This document shows positions 12,693 through 24,708 of a DNA stretch of 30,348 bases, piece by piece. The stretch spans positions 12,501-42,848 of the forward strand of contig JABUQX010042087.1 in the NCBI GenBank assembly GCA_015478945.1, in the 5' to 3' direction. Under the pieces are notes generated by a model, which did not search any database, was not told the DNA's origin, and worked only from the letters and a program-made list of their open reading frames with translations. How positions within the stretch are numbered: the first letter of the stretch is position 1; every line of letters starts with the position of its first letter. A program made the translations under genes and the position numbers. The DNA is from Trachelipus rathkii (Eukaryota; Arthropoda; Malacostraca; Isopoda; Trachelipodidae).

Positions 12693-12735
12693 CTATATAT
12701 ATTTATATATATTATATATAATATATATATATATC
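12600..12735. repeat. (TA)n microsatellite array
   Basis: About 130 bp of nearly pure TA repeats broken by short ATA/CTA interruptions. The array is self-complementary along its length. It lies upstream of both flanking genes, which point away from each other, so it occupies their shared upstream spacer. Confidence 0.9.
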
Positions 12736-13067
12736 CAATTTTTGTAAAAAAAACAATTTGTCTCACTTAAAAATCTTCACGTCTTTCTATGAAAAATTAA
12801 TTTTAGGGATTAATTAAACTAAATTAATAATAATAAAAATAACACTAAACTGCAGCAAGTAAATATACTCCTACAAGGAAAATTTACGAAAGTACCCATG
12901 CATCCTAACCACTAACACGCAGTGTTTAAAGTAGGTTTTTTAGAAACGTGTACGAGCTGGACCGGCGAGAACCATGTCATACACGAGAGAGAGCGTGAGA
13001 GACCACCCAGCGAGAGAGAAGTCAACGCTCAATTGAATGCCAGCATCGAAAATAGAAGCCCGCCGAT

Positions 13068-13343
13068 ATGAACGTTGGTGGGATGATATATGAGGTTGAA
13101 GAAAATGTCACAACCAACATGACTGAAGTTGAAGCAAATCTTAAGGATAAATATAAAGAAGGAGTTAAGGATATAATGAATAAAATGGACAATAAATTTA
13201 ATGATTTTGATAAAATTATCGAGGAGAAAATTAAGAAAATCACCAAAGCAATAATAAATAGACAAAATAAACGTGGGCGGAAGAAGAAACGAAAGATTGA
13301 AGATGATGACCAAAACAGCATCGTGAAGAAAAATTGGAATTAA
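13068..13343 (+). CDS. Small coiled-coil-like protein with a basic tail
   Basis: An ATG-started frame of 91 codons preceded by an in-frame TAG at 13053-13055. Residues about 8-65 are rich in Glu, Lys, Asp, Ile and Met with heptad-like spacing, suggesting one amphipathic helix. The tail carries KRGRKKKRK near residues 68-76, which looks like a nuclear localisation or nucleic-acid-binding stretch, followed by EDDD. AATAAA signals occur about 100 bp after the stop. The antisense frames over it are Ser/Leu/Phe-rich and look like shadows. No family recognised. It could be a small nuclear protein, a viral DNA-binding protein or a remnant of a larger gene. The composition is low in complexity, so a spurious ORF cannot be excluded. 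Confidence 0.45.
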   Translation: MNVGGMIYEVEENVTTNMTEVEANLKDKYKEGVKDIMNKMDNKFNDFDKIIEEKIKKITKAIINRQNKRGRKKKRKIEDDDQNSIVKKNWN

Positions 13344-13438
13344 TTTAACATATCGAGTATATGATATAATCGATGTATATAATATAGGTATAGTTTTATT
13401 ATTTTTTGCTGTATCTATTTTTACGTAGAACTATTTTT

Positions 13439-13460
13439 AATAAAGATTTTATATAATAAA
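13439..13460 (+). terminator. Two polyadenylation signals
   Basis: AATAAA occurs at 13439-13444 and again at 13455-13460, downstream of the 91-codon ORF and on its strand. Two signals at this distance fit a transcript end for that ORF. AT-richness makes chance occurrence fairly likely. Confidence 0.4.
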
Positions 13461-13738
13461 GTTGGTACTTTTAGTTTATCCAGTATCGTGAGCTTAGTGA
13501 CGTTGGTTGTTTTTTTTATTTTTAAAATCGAATTTTTCTTTTTTTTCAGAGAAAATAAATCTATAGATATTTGCGGAAAAGCCAAAAACATTTTTGTAAA
13601 AAAAAATATCAGTAGACGCCTATTGTGTATTTTAAATTAGCTCGAGAGAAGGATTTTATAAAAATACTTAGTGGAACGATTATCAGATTTTCATTTTTTT
13701 AACCGTCAAATTATTCTCTTACGACTCGTTCTTCATTT

Positions 13739-14740
13739 TTAGCAGCAGCAACAAAATTGGATATTTCCCCGATTTTTCCCTAGCGCGTATTCTTCCCACA
13801 ACCCGGAAAATCCATCGCGTATTTTCGAGCGGTGGCTTCCGTAGTTTATAACCTTGTCGTTCAGCCAAGAAATAAACTCGAACACTGCCTCTATCCATTT
13901 ATCCAAACAATCGTTACACAGATCCGACTTCCGCACCACTCTGGAAAAAATGGTTTCTATATCTCGTTTCCTTTCTAAGAGGAAAGACAAGGATCCGCTC
14001 GTACTCTTATAAACGTAGTAAATTTTTTCCTGAAGAGAATACAATACGAGGTACCAAATAGTTTTCACTTTCTTCATGCCGATAGTCCGGTCGTCTTTTA
14101 GGTAATGAAAGACGTACCCTTCGAAATTTTGCATCCGTCGAATTTTCAAAATTTCTTCTTCCACGGCATCCGGGGATATCGAGTAGTATTCCGGCGTTAA
14201 AATTCCGAAGAGTTTGAAAATTTCCAAGCCCGCCTGGGGGGAGACGGTGGTTAACGAATCGATTTTTTGGCCCTCGTCGGGGACCGAGGTCATCATCAAA
14301 CCGTAGAGTTTATATTCGTCTCTCAAGAGAAAACGATCCAGGAAAACGCGTTGTAACCCACAAACCACGGTCGTTTTAGTGGCGCTCAAGAAACGCTTTA
14401 AAATAATTAGCTTCGAGGGATCCATTCCGTCGAAGGTATTTAATACCGCTCGCGCCACCGTACGCGCGCCCTCGTACCTACATCCCGGGTACTTACGGAC
14501 GTCGGAGTGAGACTTGAGCAAAATATGTACGCTCGAAGAACCGGCGATGATATAGTATTCGTCGCCAGATCTTCCTCACGGCGAAATTGAGTTCGTTTTA
14601 CTAGAGCACCCGTCAATTATTTCTATATTCTGCCAACACCTCGGTGTGTTCGTGCGGGCGAATCAATACGCGAAATTAATCCACGGTTCTCGGTTAATAC
14701 TTTTCGTGTCGTATCATATTAATTTCATTCGCCTAATATT
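13739..14740 (-). pseudogene. Broken RNA ligase of the T4 Rnl1 family
   Basis: The C-terminal 260 codons (13739-14521) are open. They carry nucleotidyltransferase motif IV (FEGYVFHYL, residues 133-141), motif V (KKVKTIWYL, 150-158) and a motif IIIa-like YKLYGLMMT (70-78). A helical Cys/Trp-containing C-terminal part follows, placed as in Rnl1 ligases, which seal RNA through a lysine-AMP intermediate. The frame starts at TTG, not ATG. It continues upstream as recognisable ligase-like sequence broken by TGA at 14576-14578, 14663-14665 and 14714-14716. The motif I counterpart lies at 14603-14623 and reads E-I-I-D-G-C-S, so the adenylated lysine of KxDG is replaced by Ile (ATA, 14618-14620). The product cannot be an active ligase. 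Rnl1-type enzymes occur in phages, baculoviruses and entomopoxviruses, so viral origin is likely, by inference. The C-terminal CCCC comes from a short TGC run. Confidence 0.65.
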
Positions 14741-16700
14741 CCGGTCTTCTTGGTAAACTTTTGTTGAGCGTGATAATGGCGATAATCCTAGAAATAATCA
14801 TCTCTTTTCCGACCGTACCTCTCGATAACTAAACGCAGCTCACAGTTTTTCTTATCCATGTCGTCTCTCGCGTAAGATGTGTTCTCTACGTCTCGCGAGA
14901 GTAAGGCGTACACATTCGACAGGAAGCGAGATCTGGTGAAACTCTACCAAGGAATACAACGGCGGAGGGGTACACAGGTTTTTGATGCGGCAGTGGTTGC
15001 AACAGGTGCTACCCCGGTTTCATAGACAGCCATGACATCTGTTTGAAAGTATTTTCTGTGTAACTGGCCACAACGCGACTGCTCCGGCCTCGTCCGCGTT
15101 TCATTTCTTAAACCTTTCAACGAGCTATTCTTATCTGAAATTCGCGGTTTCATATACGTCCAACGATTATCGTTCCGGCAAACATGATTTTTTAATAAAT
15201 CTAGCTATCGAATTTTTTCTGATAATCGTGTGTCGTGGCGTGCTCTAGAGGGCGGCGAGGAGGGCGGCTCGCGGGCGCGCGCAGGGTGGTCAGGATACTG
15301 CGCCAGCGGGATCGAGATGGGTGACGAGTATTATATATATATAGACACAGCGAAATGGTTCAACCAAAGAGGTAATAAGAGACTAATTCATCGCGCGCAC
15401 GTTTAAAAGAAAGGAGGTAAACACCGAAAACTTTCTTCTCTCCTATCTGGGAACGGTGATCCGTTGCTTTTTTTTTTCTTTATAACGTCGACTTAATAGG
15501 ATAAGAGAACGAGAGCATTGTCGCAGAAGGAGATACGAGCTAGGGTCGTATTGAACGTATCGTATATTTTTACAGAGTGTATCGGAAAGCACACACACCG
15601 AGCCGTTGATGATAAATAAAAAATTAAAATAAAAAATTAATGTGCTCGAGCACTTTTAATTTAATCGATAGTAGTGGAAAAATTATTATTTTGATCTAAA
15701 ATAATGTATATAACTTCACCATAAAATCAAAAAAAGATTGGGATATTAATGTCATCCAATCGCCCTTTAATATATATTAAGTTTTTCATTCTCTTCTAAA
15801 AGGTGACCTCTTACTTTCTCAGTAAGAAGAATCAGTGTTATATTATTATAATTTCTTCAAATTTTTATTAACCATGAAGAGGAGATGAGTAGATAATGTT
15901 CCGTTTTATGGGCTTGATCATCGTTAATTCATTGTATTCGAGCAAAAGCGCATGTTAGTGCGGCATAGGTGGAGGTCTGTCACCGGCCACTGATGATACG
16001 CCGCAGTAACACGGTGCGTCGAGTAGCGGCGCAATGTACAGTGGGCAAGATTCGTGTGTAGAGTAAGCGCGAGAAGGAGGAACCGACCCGCGCTTTCAAA
16101 AGGCATCGGCCTGCACGCATGGGCCAGGCGGAGTGGGGCAAAGGATCGGAAACACTGGACGTAGATCGTGCGTGAGAGAGAGCATATTGTTTTCTCTATT
16201 TACTAATATTCGAATAGATTTTAAGACGAGGATCAGAATCACAAACGTTGATAGTTTCGTATTTGTAATGTAATTATATAGCTTACTATATGTATGATTT
16301 GGTATTAGAGAACATAAGAGCGAGAGAGAGTTAGAAACTATTGTTAGGATTTTATCATTTTTACCTTAGAAATGAATTTTTGTATTCTATGTGTTTAGTG
16401 TTAATTATTTACCTTACGACTTTTTGCTTCCAGTTCGTCTTCTCTTCTTTTCTTCTGATGCACTTTCATGTATATATGCGAGACACACTCCATTATATAT
16501 TCTTGTTATAAAATAATGAGAAGTCAAAGACACTGGAAAAACCAAGTAAAATGGCCCGGTTGTTGTTTTGGATGCTGGGATATCTGGTTGGGAGGAAACG
16601 AGTGTGAGAGATATAAACAGCCTTAGTAAACACTTAATGTGGTTACTATTGTTATTATTTTTCTTTTATCGGAGTCGTGGATTTTGAGGTAATTCGTGTT
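14741..16700. other. Intergenic with a GC-rich, CpG-rich patch
   Basis: At 15240-15320 there is a short GC- and CpG-rich patch (ggcggcgaggagggcggctc), followed by TATATATATATA around 15331-15342, a promoter-like combination with no clear gene behind it. On the minus strand 14944-15153 is open and contains a KTCVPLRRC stretch vaguely like a CLIP-domain cysteine spacing; this is too little to call. Nothing else is supported. Confidence 0.35.
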
Positions 16701-17827
16701 TTAAAATCTTATGTTCTCGTGTTGATTTATCTTGATTTTGATTAATCAAAAAAGTCATGATGGTTTTAGTATTCCATCGAGAGAGCGAGCGAGAGAGTGA
16801 GTGCGGTCAATAGTTACGAATATTTTTGGGTTATATTAATGTCTCTCATTTTCTCTTATGTTATGTATATATTCGGAAGGTCTTGCAATCGTTAATTTAG
16901 TGTTAAATCATTTGTTCTCTCAACTATTATATTTATTATTTCTCTTACTCTATTAATGTTTTTGTGTTTTTAATGTGCAAAAAACGAGTGAGAGACTGTA
17001 AGAGAAAAGATGAGGTTAATGAGAGAGCGAAGGAATGAGTTGTTATGTGGTCGCCACGAGCGAGAGTGTAAGACGAGCGAGCGTGTGAGATGTTCGAGAA
17101 GCACCATGAGACAATCATCACATGTGGAATAGAGAGACACCGAGAGAGAGAGAGCGAGATCTTATTGACGAGCATCAAGAATGAAGGTGTTGAAGAGAGC
17201 GTAAATGTTATTTTCGAAGAAGAGAGGAGAGTCAATATGTCGGCTATCAGAGATTGGCATCTAATATTCTAATATTCTCGTGAACTTTTCTCTAAGTGAG
17301 AGTGCGAGATCGAGAAAAGACTCTTCTCACCGAGATCCATTTTACAGTGAGTCCAGCCGATCGCACGAGTTGAGAATAATATGACGCGAGTGACACTTGC
17401 GTAAGACTGACGAGATTGGACTGGTTCTACATGATGATAATTGTTATATACACTAGCAAGAGTCACTACAGGGAGAGAGTGCGAGAGAGAGAGGATAACA
17501 CCTAGGATACTTAAGAGTAGTCCACAAATGGACACTGACATGATCCTGATTTTGCCGTTAGTGTATTAATATTCGTCCAAGAGACACCGACTATAAAGGT
17601 CATACTAATACTACCTTGTCGTAACTCGGGTAATCTATAAGGATATATTCTGAAGTGCGCGAGAGGTCACTAGGTGATTTTTTGGTGTTGGTAGGGGAAC
17701 GAATGCTACTTGTGTGCGAGCTGAGTGAGTGTGCGGGTTATGGTAGTGAAGCTGGTCACTCACTTCGAATACCATGGATGGGTGGTGTCATTAATAAAGC
17801 ATATAACTTGAAATGTTTTTCGAATGT

Positions 17828-18262
17828 CTAAATCGAGCAGGCAGGGAACCAGTTAGTTATATCATGTTTCTCGTCCGAATCTTTGGATAATAAAGATTGC
17901 TGGGGCAATTTAAACTTTGCAAGACATGTGGACTCGGCATTCAACAGCCTAGCTGCAAGTATGTTGTTTTTATGAAGATGTAGTAGTTCTGCCCAGTTCA
18001 TTATTCTTATAACTTTTTTTCTTCTCAGAACTTTTGAAAGATTCCACGGATTTTTCGGACTTGTTGGTGGATTGTTCACTGAGTGTCGGCATTCGATATG
18101 TCTTCTGTTGTCAATTCTACCGCCACTATTAAATTAGTTGAATTTTGGTTTGTTATGAACCAGGATAGTTGTTGGGCATCTCAGAGTGAGTCCTATTCAG
18201 ACCAAGTTGGCATAGTCGTAAGTTGAGGAAATATTCCACTGCTTCGCGACGAAAACAGAAAA
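17828..18262 (-). pseudogene. Interrupted coding-like frame, unrecognised
   Basis: One minus-strand frame reads through 17828-18262 with internal stops at 18197-18199 (TGA) and 18134-18136 (TAA). Between them the peptide is well mixed (for example NPWNLSKVLRRKKVIRIMNW), quite unlike the repetitive translations of the surrounding GA-rich DNA. No ATG lies at its start, and I recognise no family. It could be a decayed transposon or host gene, or a chance run. Confidence 0.25.
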
Positions 18263-19286
18263 TTAATTATCCAGTTATTTTGTCACCTCCGGTTTTTAGC
18301 CAGCTGCACTAGGTAGTTTTGAAATCCTGATGCTTCTTTTTTCTAATCAAGTAGTCACACTCACTCCAGTTCAATGCGAATCTCCAATATTTTTTGTAAG
18401 TTAAATATTGATTGAGATGCCGATAGATTTCCTCAAGGTGTTGTTATAAGCGGCTGAGCGCGAGAGTGAGGAGGTAATACAGGGAATTTTGAAAGCATTA
18501 TACTAATTGAGACTATATATCAGCTTACACTCATTTATAATATCAGCTAATAAGAGTTATATAAATGAGTCAGTCTGATTGTTATTTTTAAATTTAACTT
18601 GCGCGTGTTGGCGCATCCACAATAGTTATTTTTAGACGAGAGAGTAAATTTTGGAAAAAGATGAGAAATATTTTTTCATAAATTTCGAAGAAGTCATTGT
18701 GGTCGGAGAACGCTGTAATTACTCTTACTCAATTCGAGAGGTTTTAAACGATTAGCGAGAGCGAGAACAGAGGAGACGCAGAGGCCGTTATTTAAGAAGG
18801 TCTTCCACGTATCTGTATATAGAAGAAAGCGGAGAGCGGTTAAACTTCGTATTCACCTCTTTGCCACACTCAGTGTCGAGAATCTATATAGAGAAAGCAC
18901 GTGAGAGCGAGAGCGCATCTGCGAACGCAGATAAGTTAACCATGCGCTTGTCAACTAGTCAGGGATATTTGACTAGGTCGGTCCGCCTTGGTACGGATAA
19001 ATTATGTAGCATTTATTCCAGGCTAGAATATCGCCACGAGGAGTTTTATAATCGACCCGGTCGAATATCATGACCCGGAATTCGCAGAGAGCGGAAAGAG
19101 ACGAGGTAGAAATTTAATTGCTTGTGCACATAATGTTTTTCAAAACAAAGATAATTCATAATCAAATCGCTGGCTCAAGAGCGAATTTTTTCGAATACCA
19201 GGAACAATTTTGTTGTATAAAGTCTAGGAAGATACTGATCGCGCAAAACAAACGGTTCAATACGCTAAAGTCATTGCAGTTTTGAC

Positions 19287-19567
19287 ATGTTGCTTGACTT
19301 CACTTCCTTCTTCTCCATATCAGATTTCATTCGTCGACGAAATTCGGGTTGTAAGAATAAAGGAATAAGGAGAACGTAGTATATTTTTTTCACACCGGAA
19401 AACACCTCTACGTTAATGAATGTAAAACCCTTCTACGGTATGACTAAAAATTATTTAAATCCACGGACGCTGGTCGACCGGTATTATTCGAGGATTGGAC
19501 ATAAACTCACATTCGTGGAAATGCGATATATATATGACGTTTTACAACGATGCAACGTTACCTAATG
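19287..19567 (+). pseudogene. Coding-like frame with one internal stop, unrecognised
   Basis: Starting at an ATG (19287) the plus frame is open to 19567 except for one TAG at 19377-19379. The second half is notably protein-like, with MNVKPFYGMTKNYLNPRTL and then a Tyr/Arg-rich stretch ending RCNVT. It lies in the less GA-biased part of the large purine-rich region. No family recognised. An exon is possible but no good acceptor precedes it. Confidence 0.25.
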
Positions 19568-20159
19568 ATAAAATATTAATATTTTGAGTCTCTTTTATAG
19601 AATCAGTTGAATTTTTTTATTAATTTTTTTTTATTTTAAAAACATAATTTATTTTCCGATTTTGCACTTAGATCTACAACTTATATTATTTTCCTTAAAT
19701 TCAATTTTCTTCGATAAATATATTTCATAGGTATAAACTAAAAAAAATTAGAAGAGAATTCACGACGCCCTTTTGCCTGGGAAACGTCGTTGTTTCATAA
19801 TGTCCTTTGATAATTAGTTATAAACCTAAGATAAAGAATTAACAAAAAAAAAACTTATTCATATGTGAATACCTGAATATCAATCTTTTTATAATTTTTA
19901 AGATTCCGAAATTATTTTTATTTTTTTTGTTTTCCTCGAAAAAAAAACTGCTGTCAATGAAACGAAAACTTTTCTTTTGCAACATTCCCCGAGAAGTAAA
20001 AAGTAACGTATATTTCGTGCAAATCGCTCACGTAAGAGATTCTTTTAACGTTTTTTTTTCCGTGTAATTAAAGGATGCTGACAGACTCTTATCTTTCATT
20101 ATACCTGTGCTCAGGTAATAAAGAACGAGTTATTGAATATTTCATGAAGTTGAATGATT

Positions 20160-20710
20160 AATAAAATGCTATCTTGTGTATAGTATAGATCATATAAATA
20201 TATATATATATTATAATATATATATAGGTAAATATAATGAATGATTACTCGAACCTGGACTTAATAGGTATAGCATACTAGAGTATAAGGAGGTATGTAT
20301 ATATATAATCTAGTTATATATATTAATTTAATATATATTTGTTTCTATTTATTATAGTGGCTCAGCACTACATATTCGGGTCATAACAAATAAAAACCAT
20401 CCGATATTTATCACAATCACTAGGATTTTAAAGTGTTCCAAAAAATCAACCTATGATGCTTTGATGTAGGATATAATAAACTAAATTAGGTTAAGATAAT
20501 CGATTGAACCATTCTAGGTTTGTATGAGATAAATTGAAAAGTAACAATATATATATGAATTGATTAGATAATGAATATTATATAATATTTAAAGCTAATA
20601 ATTAATAATTAATATCATATATATAAAATATAATATAATAATAATACTACTACTACCGTACAATAATAAATATAATAAATATATAATTAATAATTATATA
20701 TTATAATGCT
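20160..20710. repeat. AT-rich simple-sequence region
   Basis: Several TA arrays (around 20198-20226 and 20298-20340) and TAATAATTAATAATT-type repeats (about 20590-20705). No coding potential seen. Confidence 0.6.
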
Positions 20711-21261
20711 AATTTCCAAAGATTTACACAGACAGAATCGAGATCTAATCATATAATACTTAAATAAACTACAAATTTTTGTTCTCTCATGCAGAGGTCG
20801 CTTAAAGTCGACTCTTATATTAAGACTCCAACAGCACGGTAACCAGAGAGGGTCGGGGCGCGCACAGAACGACGCAGCTAGCAAATGTGAGCAACTACGG
20901 CTTGCCACATATTACTAACTTTCGCGTATCCCTAGGTTTTTGTTCCGCAAACAAATACGACACACTACCACACACACACACATTTTCTCTAAGAAACAAG
21001 AGGATCGTCCTACTACTCACACACACCGTTCCTCGAGATATGGATTTTTCGGAAAGGCCGCCCCGACAGTGTCTGCCTGTTGGACTGAATGATGGCGCCG
21101 GTGCTCGCCTTTACTTCCGGAGCTAGCCGCTTAGCAGCCTACCTCAAAAATGGCAAAAATCCGGGTGCAAATTTGAGAGTATGGAAATGGTTACTAGGTC
21201 GAACTATACAGTGGCGTCGGAGAGAACAAATAAAAATTCGATATCGTTATTATAGAGAGTG

Positions 21262-21663
21262 TCAGATGTCAGCGGCAATCGTTTTCTCCCTTTCATCGTG
21301 AGACTTAATCGGACAGACGAGGAGACCCTTGGCGGTCTTTAGTTCGGCTTCATTAGTGAAGATCGATTTAGAGATATCGACGGTTTTTTCCAGAGGAATT
21401 GCGCGAGGGCCGTTTTCCGCCTCCCGTTCCCCGATTAGCTTGAAAAACTCCATGGTAGGAGAGTATAACAAACGCCTCTTCGCTCTTTCCTTACGAGTCA
21501 GCTTATTAATCCTTTCGGGCTCACATTTGTTATTAGTCCTGATACTCCCACGAGGTTTCTCGCAACCTCGCGTTTATCCTATCGATTTTTGGACACAGGC
21601 TTCGTATGTGGAGAGGAAAGCGAAAAGCTTCGTCTTTTGCAGACGTCGACGCGAAAGACTCAT
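21262..21663 (-). pseudogene. 134-codon frame with one internal TAA, unrecognised
   Basis: A minus-strand ATG at 21663 begins a frame reading to a stop at 21262, broken only by TAA at 21574-21576. The peptide is hydrophilic and balanced, with a basic middle (NKLTRKERAKRR) and a Glu/Lys-rich end. The plus strand is also open over 21329-21694 (121 codons, TTG start), so coding on either strand is uncertain. The minus reading has the more natural composition. No family recognised. Confidence 0.3.
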
Positions 21664-24660
21664 GTCCGTAGGGCGGTATGCCCTACTAAAATGAGCAAAT
21701 TATGTGCTAGAGAGAGTCTTTCGGCGGACATATAACTGATCACATGGACCGTGTGCCGGATGGGTGGGTGTTTAGTTGATCGAGGTGGACCGTAGTTTTT
21801 ATAGAAGAAAAATGACTGAAAAAGTACCAAGATTGAAATTATATGACTTTGATTCTAAAGACTACTGTATGTATATTTATATAAGTAAAAATATTCATCA
21901 GAATAGAGACATTACTTTAAAAAATGTTTTTAATCATATAACTATTATTAAACATTCAGTTTGCTAAAAAAGTCCATTGTAATTAACTATGCCCTTATAA
22001 GCTCATTAGTAATACACAAAACGGGATATCTAAGAGAAGTGACATGAAATTACGTAAATTTGTTATTAAAGTTTGAATTAAAATTCAAACAATTTTTAAG
22101 ATAAGTGTAAAAGAGGTAATAAGGAGGAGATAGTGTTGTGCGTGGAGAAGATAAGGGAATCGTACACGGTCCTTCTTCGCGAAAGTCGGAATTATTGTTG
22201 TTAGGTGTTATGGTGGTGTTGGCTCGAAATAGAGTCAGAGCAATTAACATAAAATGAGACAAGCAATATAATGAGAAAAAATGGCAGTAGGGAAAATAGG
22301 GGAGTGGAGTAAGATGTCACGGGTATCGACACGGATAATAAGAGCAATTGTGATGTAAACAGCGCAGAGCGGCAAGCTTCGGCCCGTGGTTCCGGCCGAG
22401 AGCTCCTCACCATATAGAATAGAGGCCGAGAGAGAGGAGGTAATGTATGCATAGTAAGAAGTGTAGCGGGTTTGGTCGGAGTGTAGAGAGAGCGCAGATA
22501 GGAGTCGGGAGGAAAGGAGAGTAGACAGAAGACAGAGGCGCCATGCACACAGAGAGATTAGGGCAAAGAGGGGTTAGGGCGGGTTGATGAATTGGAGAAG
22601 AGACGTGCACGATGAGAAGTGATTAGAGAGAGTGAGAGGAGTATGGAAAGAGAGAGAGAGAGCACGAGAGAGAGAGAATGGTTATGAGGTGATAGGAAGG
22701 ATACCATGTTTACGAAAGACGGGCGCGCAGGTAGGTTAACCAAACGCGAGCGCGAGGCGGAGAGAGGGGTGAATTAAATAGAGTGTGTGCGAGGGAATTA
22801 GGGCAGCCGAAATGAGAGCCTGTTGAACCGGAAAAGCACGCAGGACGAACAGATCTATAGATAATCAATTCTTTTTTTAGGAGACTTTTTATTATATTGT
22901 TGAAGATATATGAGAAAAGTGTGTACCAGCAGAAGACTAATACATAGAAAAAATCTCTTAATCCACCCCAAAGAGGAGAATGTTGAGTATTGTTGTGATA
23001 AAAGTAGAGATGGAGTGAGATGTATGAGGATTGATAGAGAGTAGAGAGAAAGAATTTGTGTGCCAGTAGCATTAGAGTGCGTTTATGTGAGAGAGAGTGT
23101 AATATTGTATTAGTGTACGCCAGACGCGAAGCTGAATTGGTTTACAAGAATAGGTTCAACTCAAAAAGTAATAGGGGATAGAACGGGTAGGTTGTATTGT
23201 GAACTCGTACGAACCAGGAAGATAGAGGATGATGTTGCGAGAATTTTTACGACGCAACGTTGAAACTGTGGACTTAAAGAGGATAAATAAAAAAGACGTT
23301 AAAGATGAAGCTATATAGAAGATAAGTGGGTTCTAATATGTATATATTTGGAATGAAAGAATAGGAGAGATAGACAGAGAGAGAGAGGAGACAAGAAACT
23401 GAAGGAAGTGGTGAAAGTAGAAGAAAGAGTTGTACGAAATAAGGGGAATGCAGGACTTGATCAAGGATTAGCTTTGGAAGAACTAAGCCACTCAAGAGAA
23501 TTTGTTTAGTACCCTGTTGCACGGCGGGGGAGGGCAGAGCCAGAGGGTCGTAGTTTGTTAGAAGCGACGGGGGGAAGGGGCGAGAGACGGAACGGTATCG
23601 ATAAATAGGGTGGGAGACGCAATTAGACGAGCAGTGCGGACGGAGGAGACCCAGGACAATAGAGAGGGCAAAAGAGAGCACAAGAGCGCGCGCTTAAGGC
23701 GATGAGTGAACCGTCAGATGGTGTAAAGGAACTACAATGTCGCGATATATGATGCGATGTGGGAAGAGATCCACAGAGGGTTACGAGGCGGACAAGGAGT
23801 TGTGCGTGTATAGAGAAAAATATGATCGTGTAGTGCGGGTTTTTACAGACGAGTTGTTTGTTTGGGGATAGAGAGGAGAGGTGCGAGAATGGTGGTCTGC
23901 ACCGTTATAATCGACGGATAGGAGGCTGTGCCTTACTTGCGGAATATGATGCCGATGACGGTAACGCGGCTGCGGAAAGATTCTTCTGAGAATTGTTGGG
24001 ACATTTAATATGGTAGTCGAGAGACGGAGCAGATGGGTGCGTGGTTTTATGGGTGTCAAGACGAGCAAGCGAGAGTGGCGAGCGAGTGGGGACACAAGCT
24101 CGGCTGCAAGGACTTGGCGATGGCGTCTGAGCTCGGTTCATTAGCGACACGAGTGAGAGTTCAGGAGCGAGAGTTGAGCGAGCGAGTGAGATGTCAGAAT
24201 TAGTGGCACCACGAGGCTTATGTTTATAACCAGAGATGTCAAAAATATGCAAGAGAGAGAGTAGAGACGACCCCTCTTCGCTCCTTGTGCTGCTAATGAG
24301 CGCGTCTGTCGAGATCGCACCCGGTTGAGCGCATACAAGTGTGAGTGTCGCGAGGATAATGATTGAGAGCGCGGGGCGTGGTATATACAGAGACGCGGGT
24401 CTATATTAGAGAAGAAATAGTCTTTCGCCTTGCGAAGCAAAAATTGCGAGTGACGGGTCTCGAGCGAGAGGTTCTCACAGGGAAGCGCGAGGTGAAGGTA
24501 TTATCGCGAGAGAAGAGAGCGTTGTGCTAATAAATGAGCGCGGGAGTAAACGATCGGTGATCGAGGATTTGTATGAGAAAAGTAGAGAAGCTACGAGCAC
24601 GAGAGTGACATGATGAGTTGAGAGTTCATGAAAGGATATGAAAATAGTTTTATAGGATAG

Positions 24661-24708
24661 TGGGAATGGGAGTGAAAAAATAGAATTGGAATGGGAATGG
24701 GAGTGAAA
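24661..24708. repeat. Short tandem duplication
   Basis: The 17-mer tgggaatgggagtgaaa occurs at 24661-24677 and again at 24692-24708, a period of 31 bp. It sits within the purine-rich region and encodes nothing apparent. Confidence 0.7.

Noticed and set aside
13022..13321. Two minus-strand frames over the 91-codon ORF
   Set aside because: Phe/Ile/Leu/Ser-rich shadows of a Lys/Glu-rich plus-strand ORF.
13548..13636. Possible exon after a strong pyrimidine tract and cag
   Set aside because: One phase is open for 29 codons, but no polyA signal or partner exon supports it, and the tract may be simple T-rich sequence.
13739..14716. UGA read as an amino acid in the ligase frame
   Set aside because: The intact ORFs nearby use TGG normally for Trp and end in TGA or TAG, and motif I is also mutated, so decay is the simpler reading.
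14944..15153. CLIP-domain-like cysteine motif on the minus strand
   Set aside because: Only two or three cysteines fit, the frame is short, and no protease domain follows.
22050..24440. Many minus-strand open frames of 60-135 codons
   Set aside because: They consist of Ser, Leu, Pro, Arg and His runs that are translations of purine-rich plus-strand repeats; no motif, splice or polyA support.
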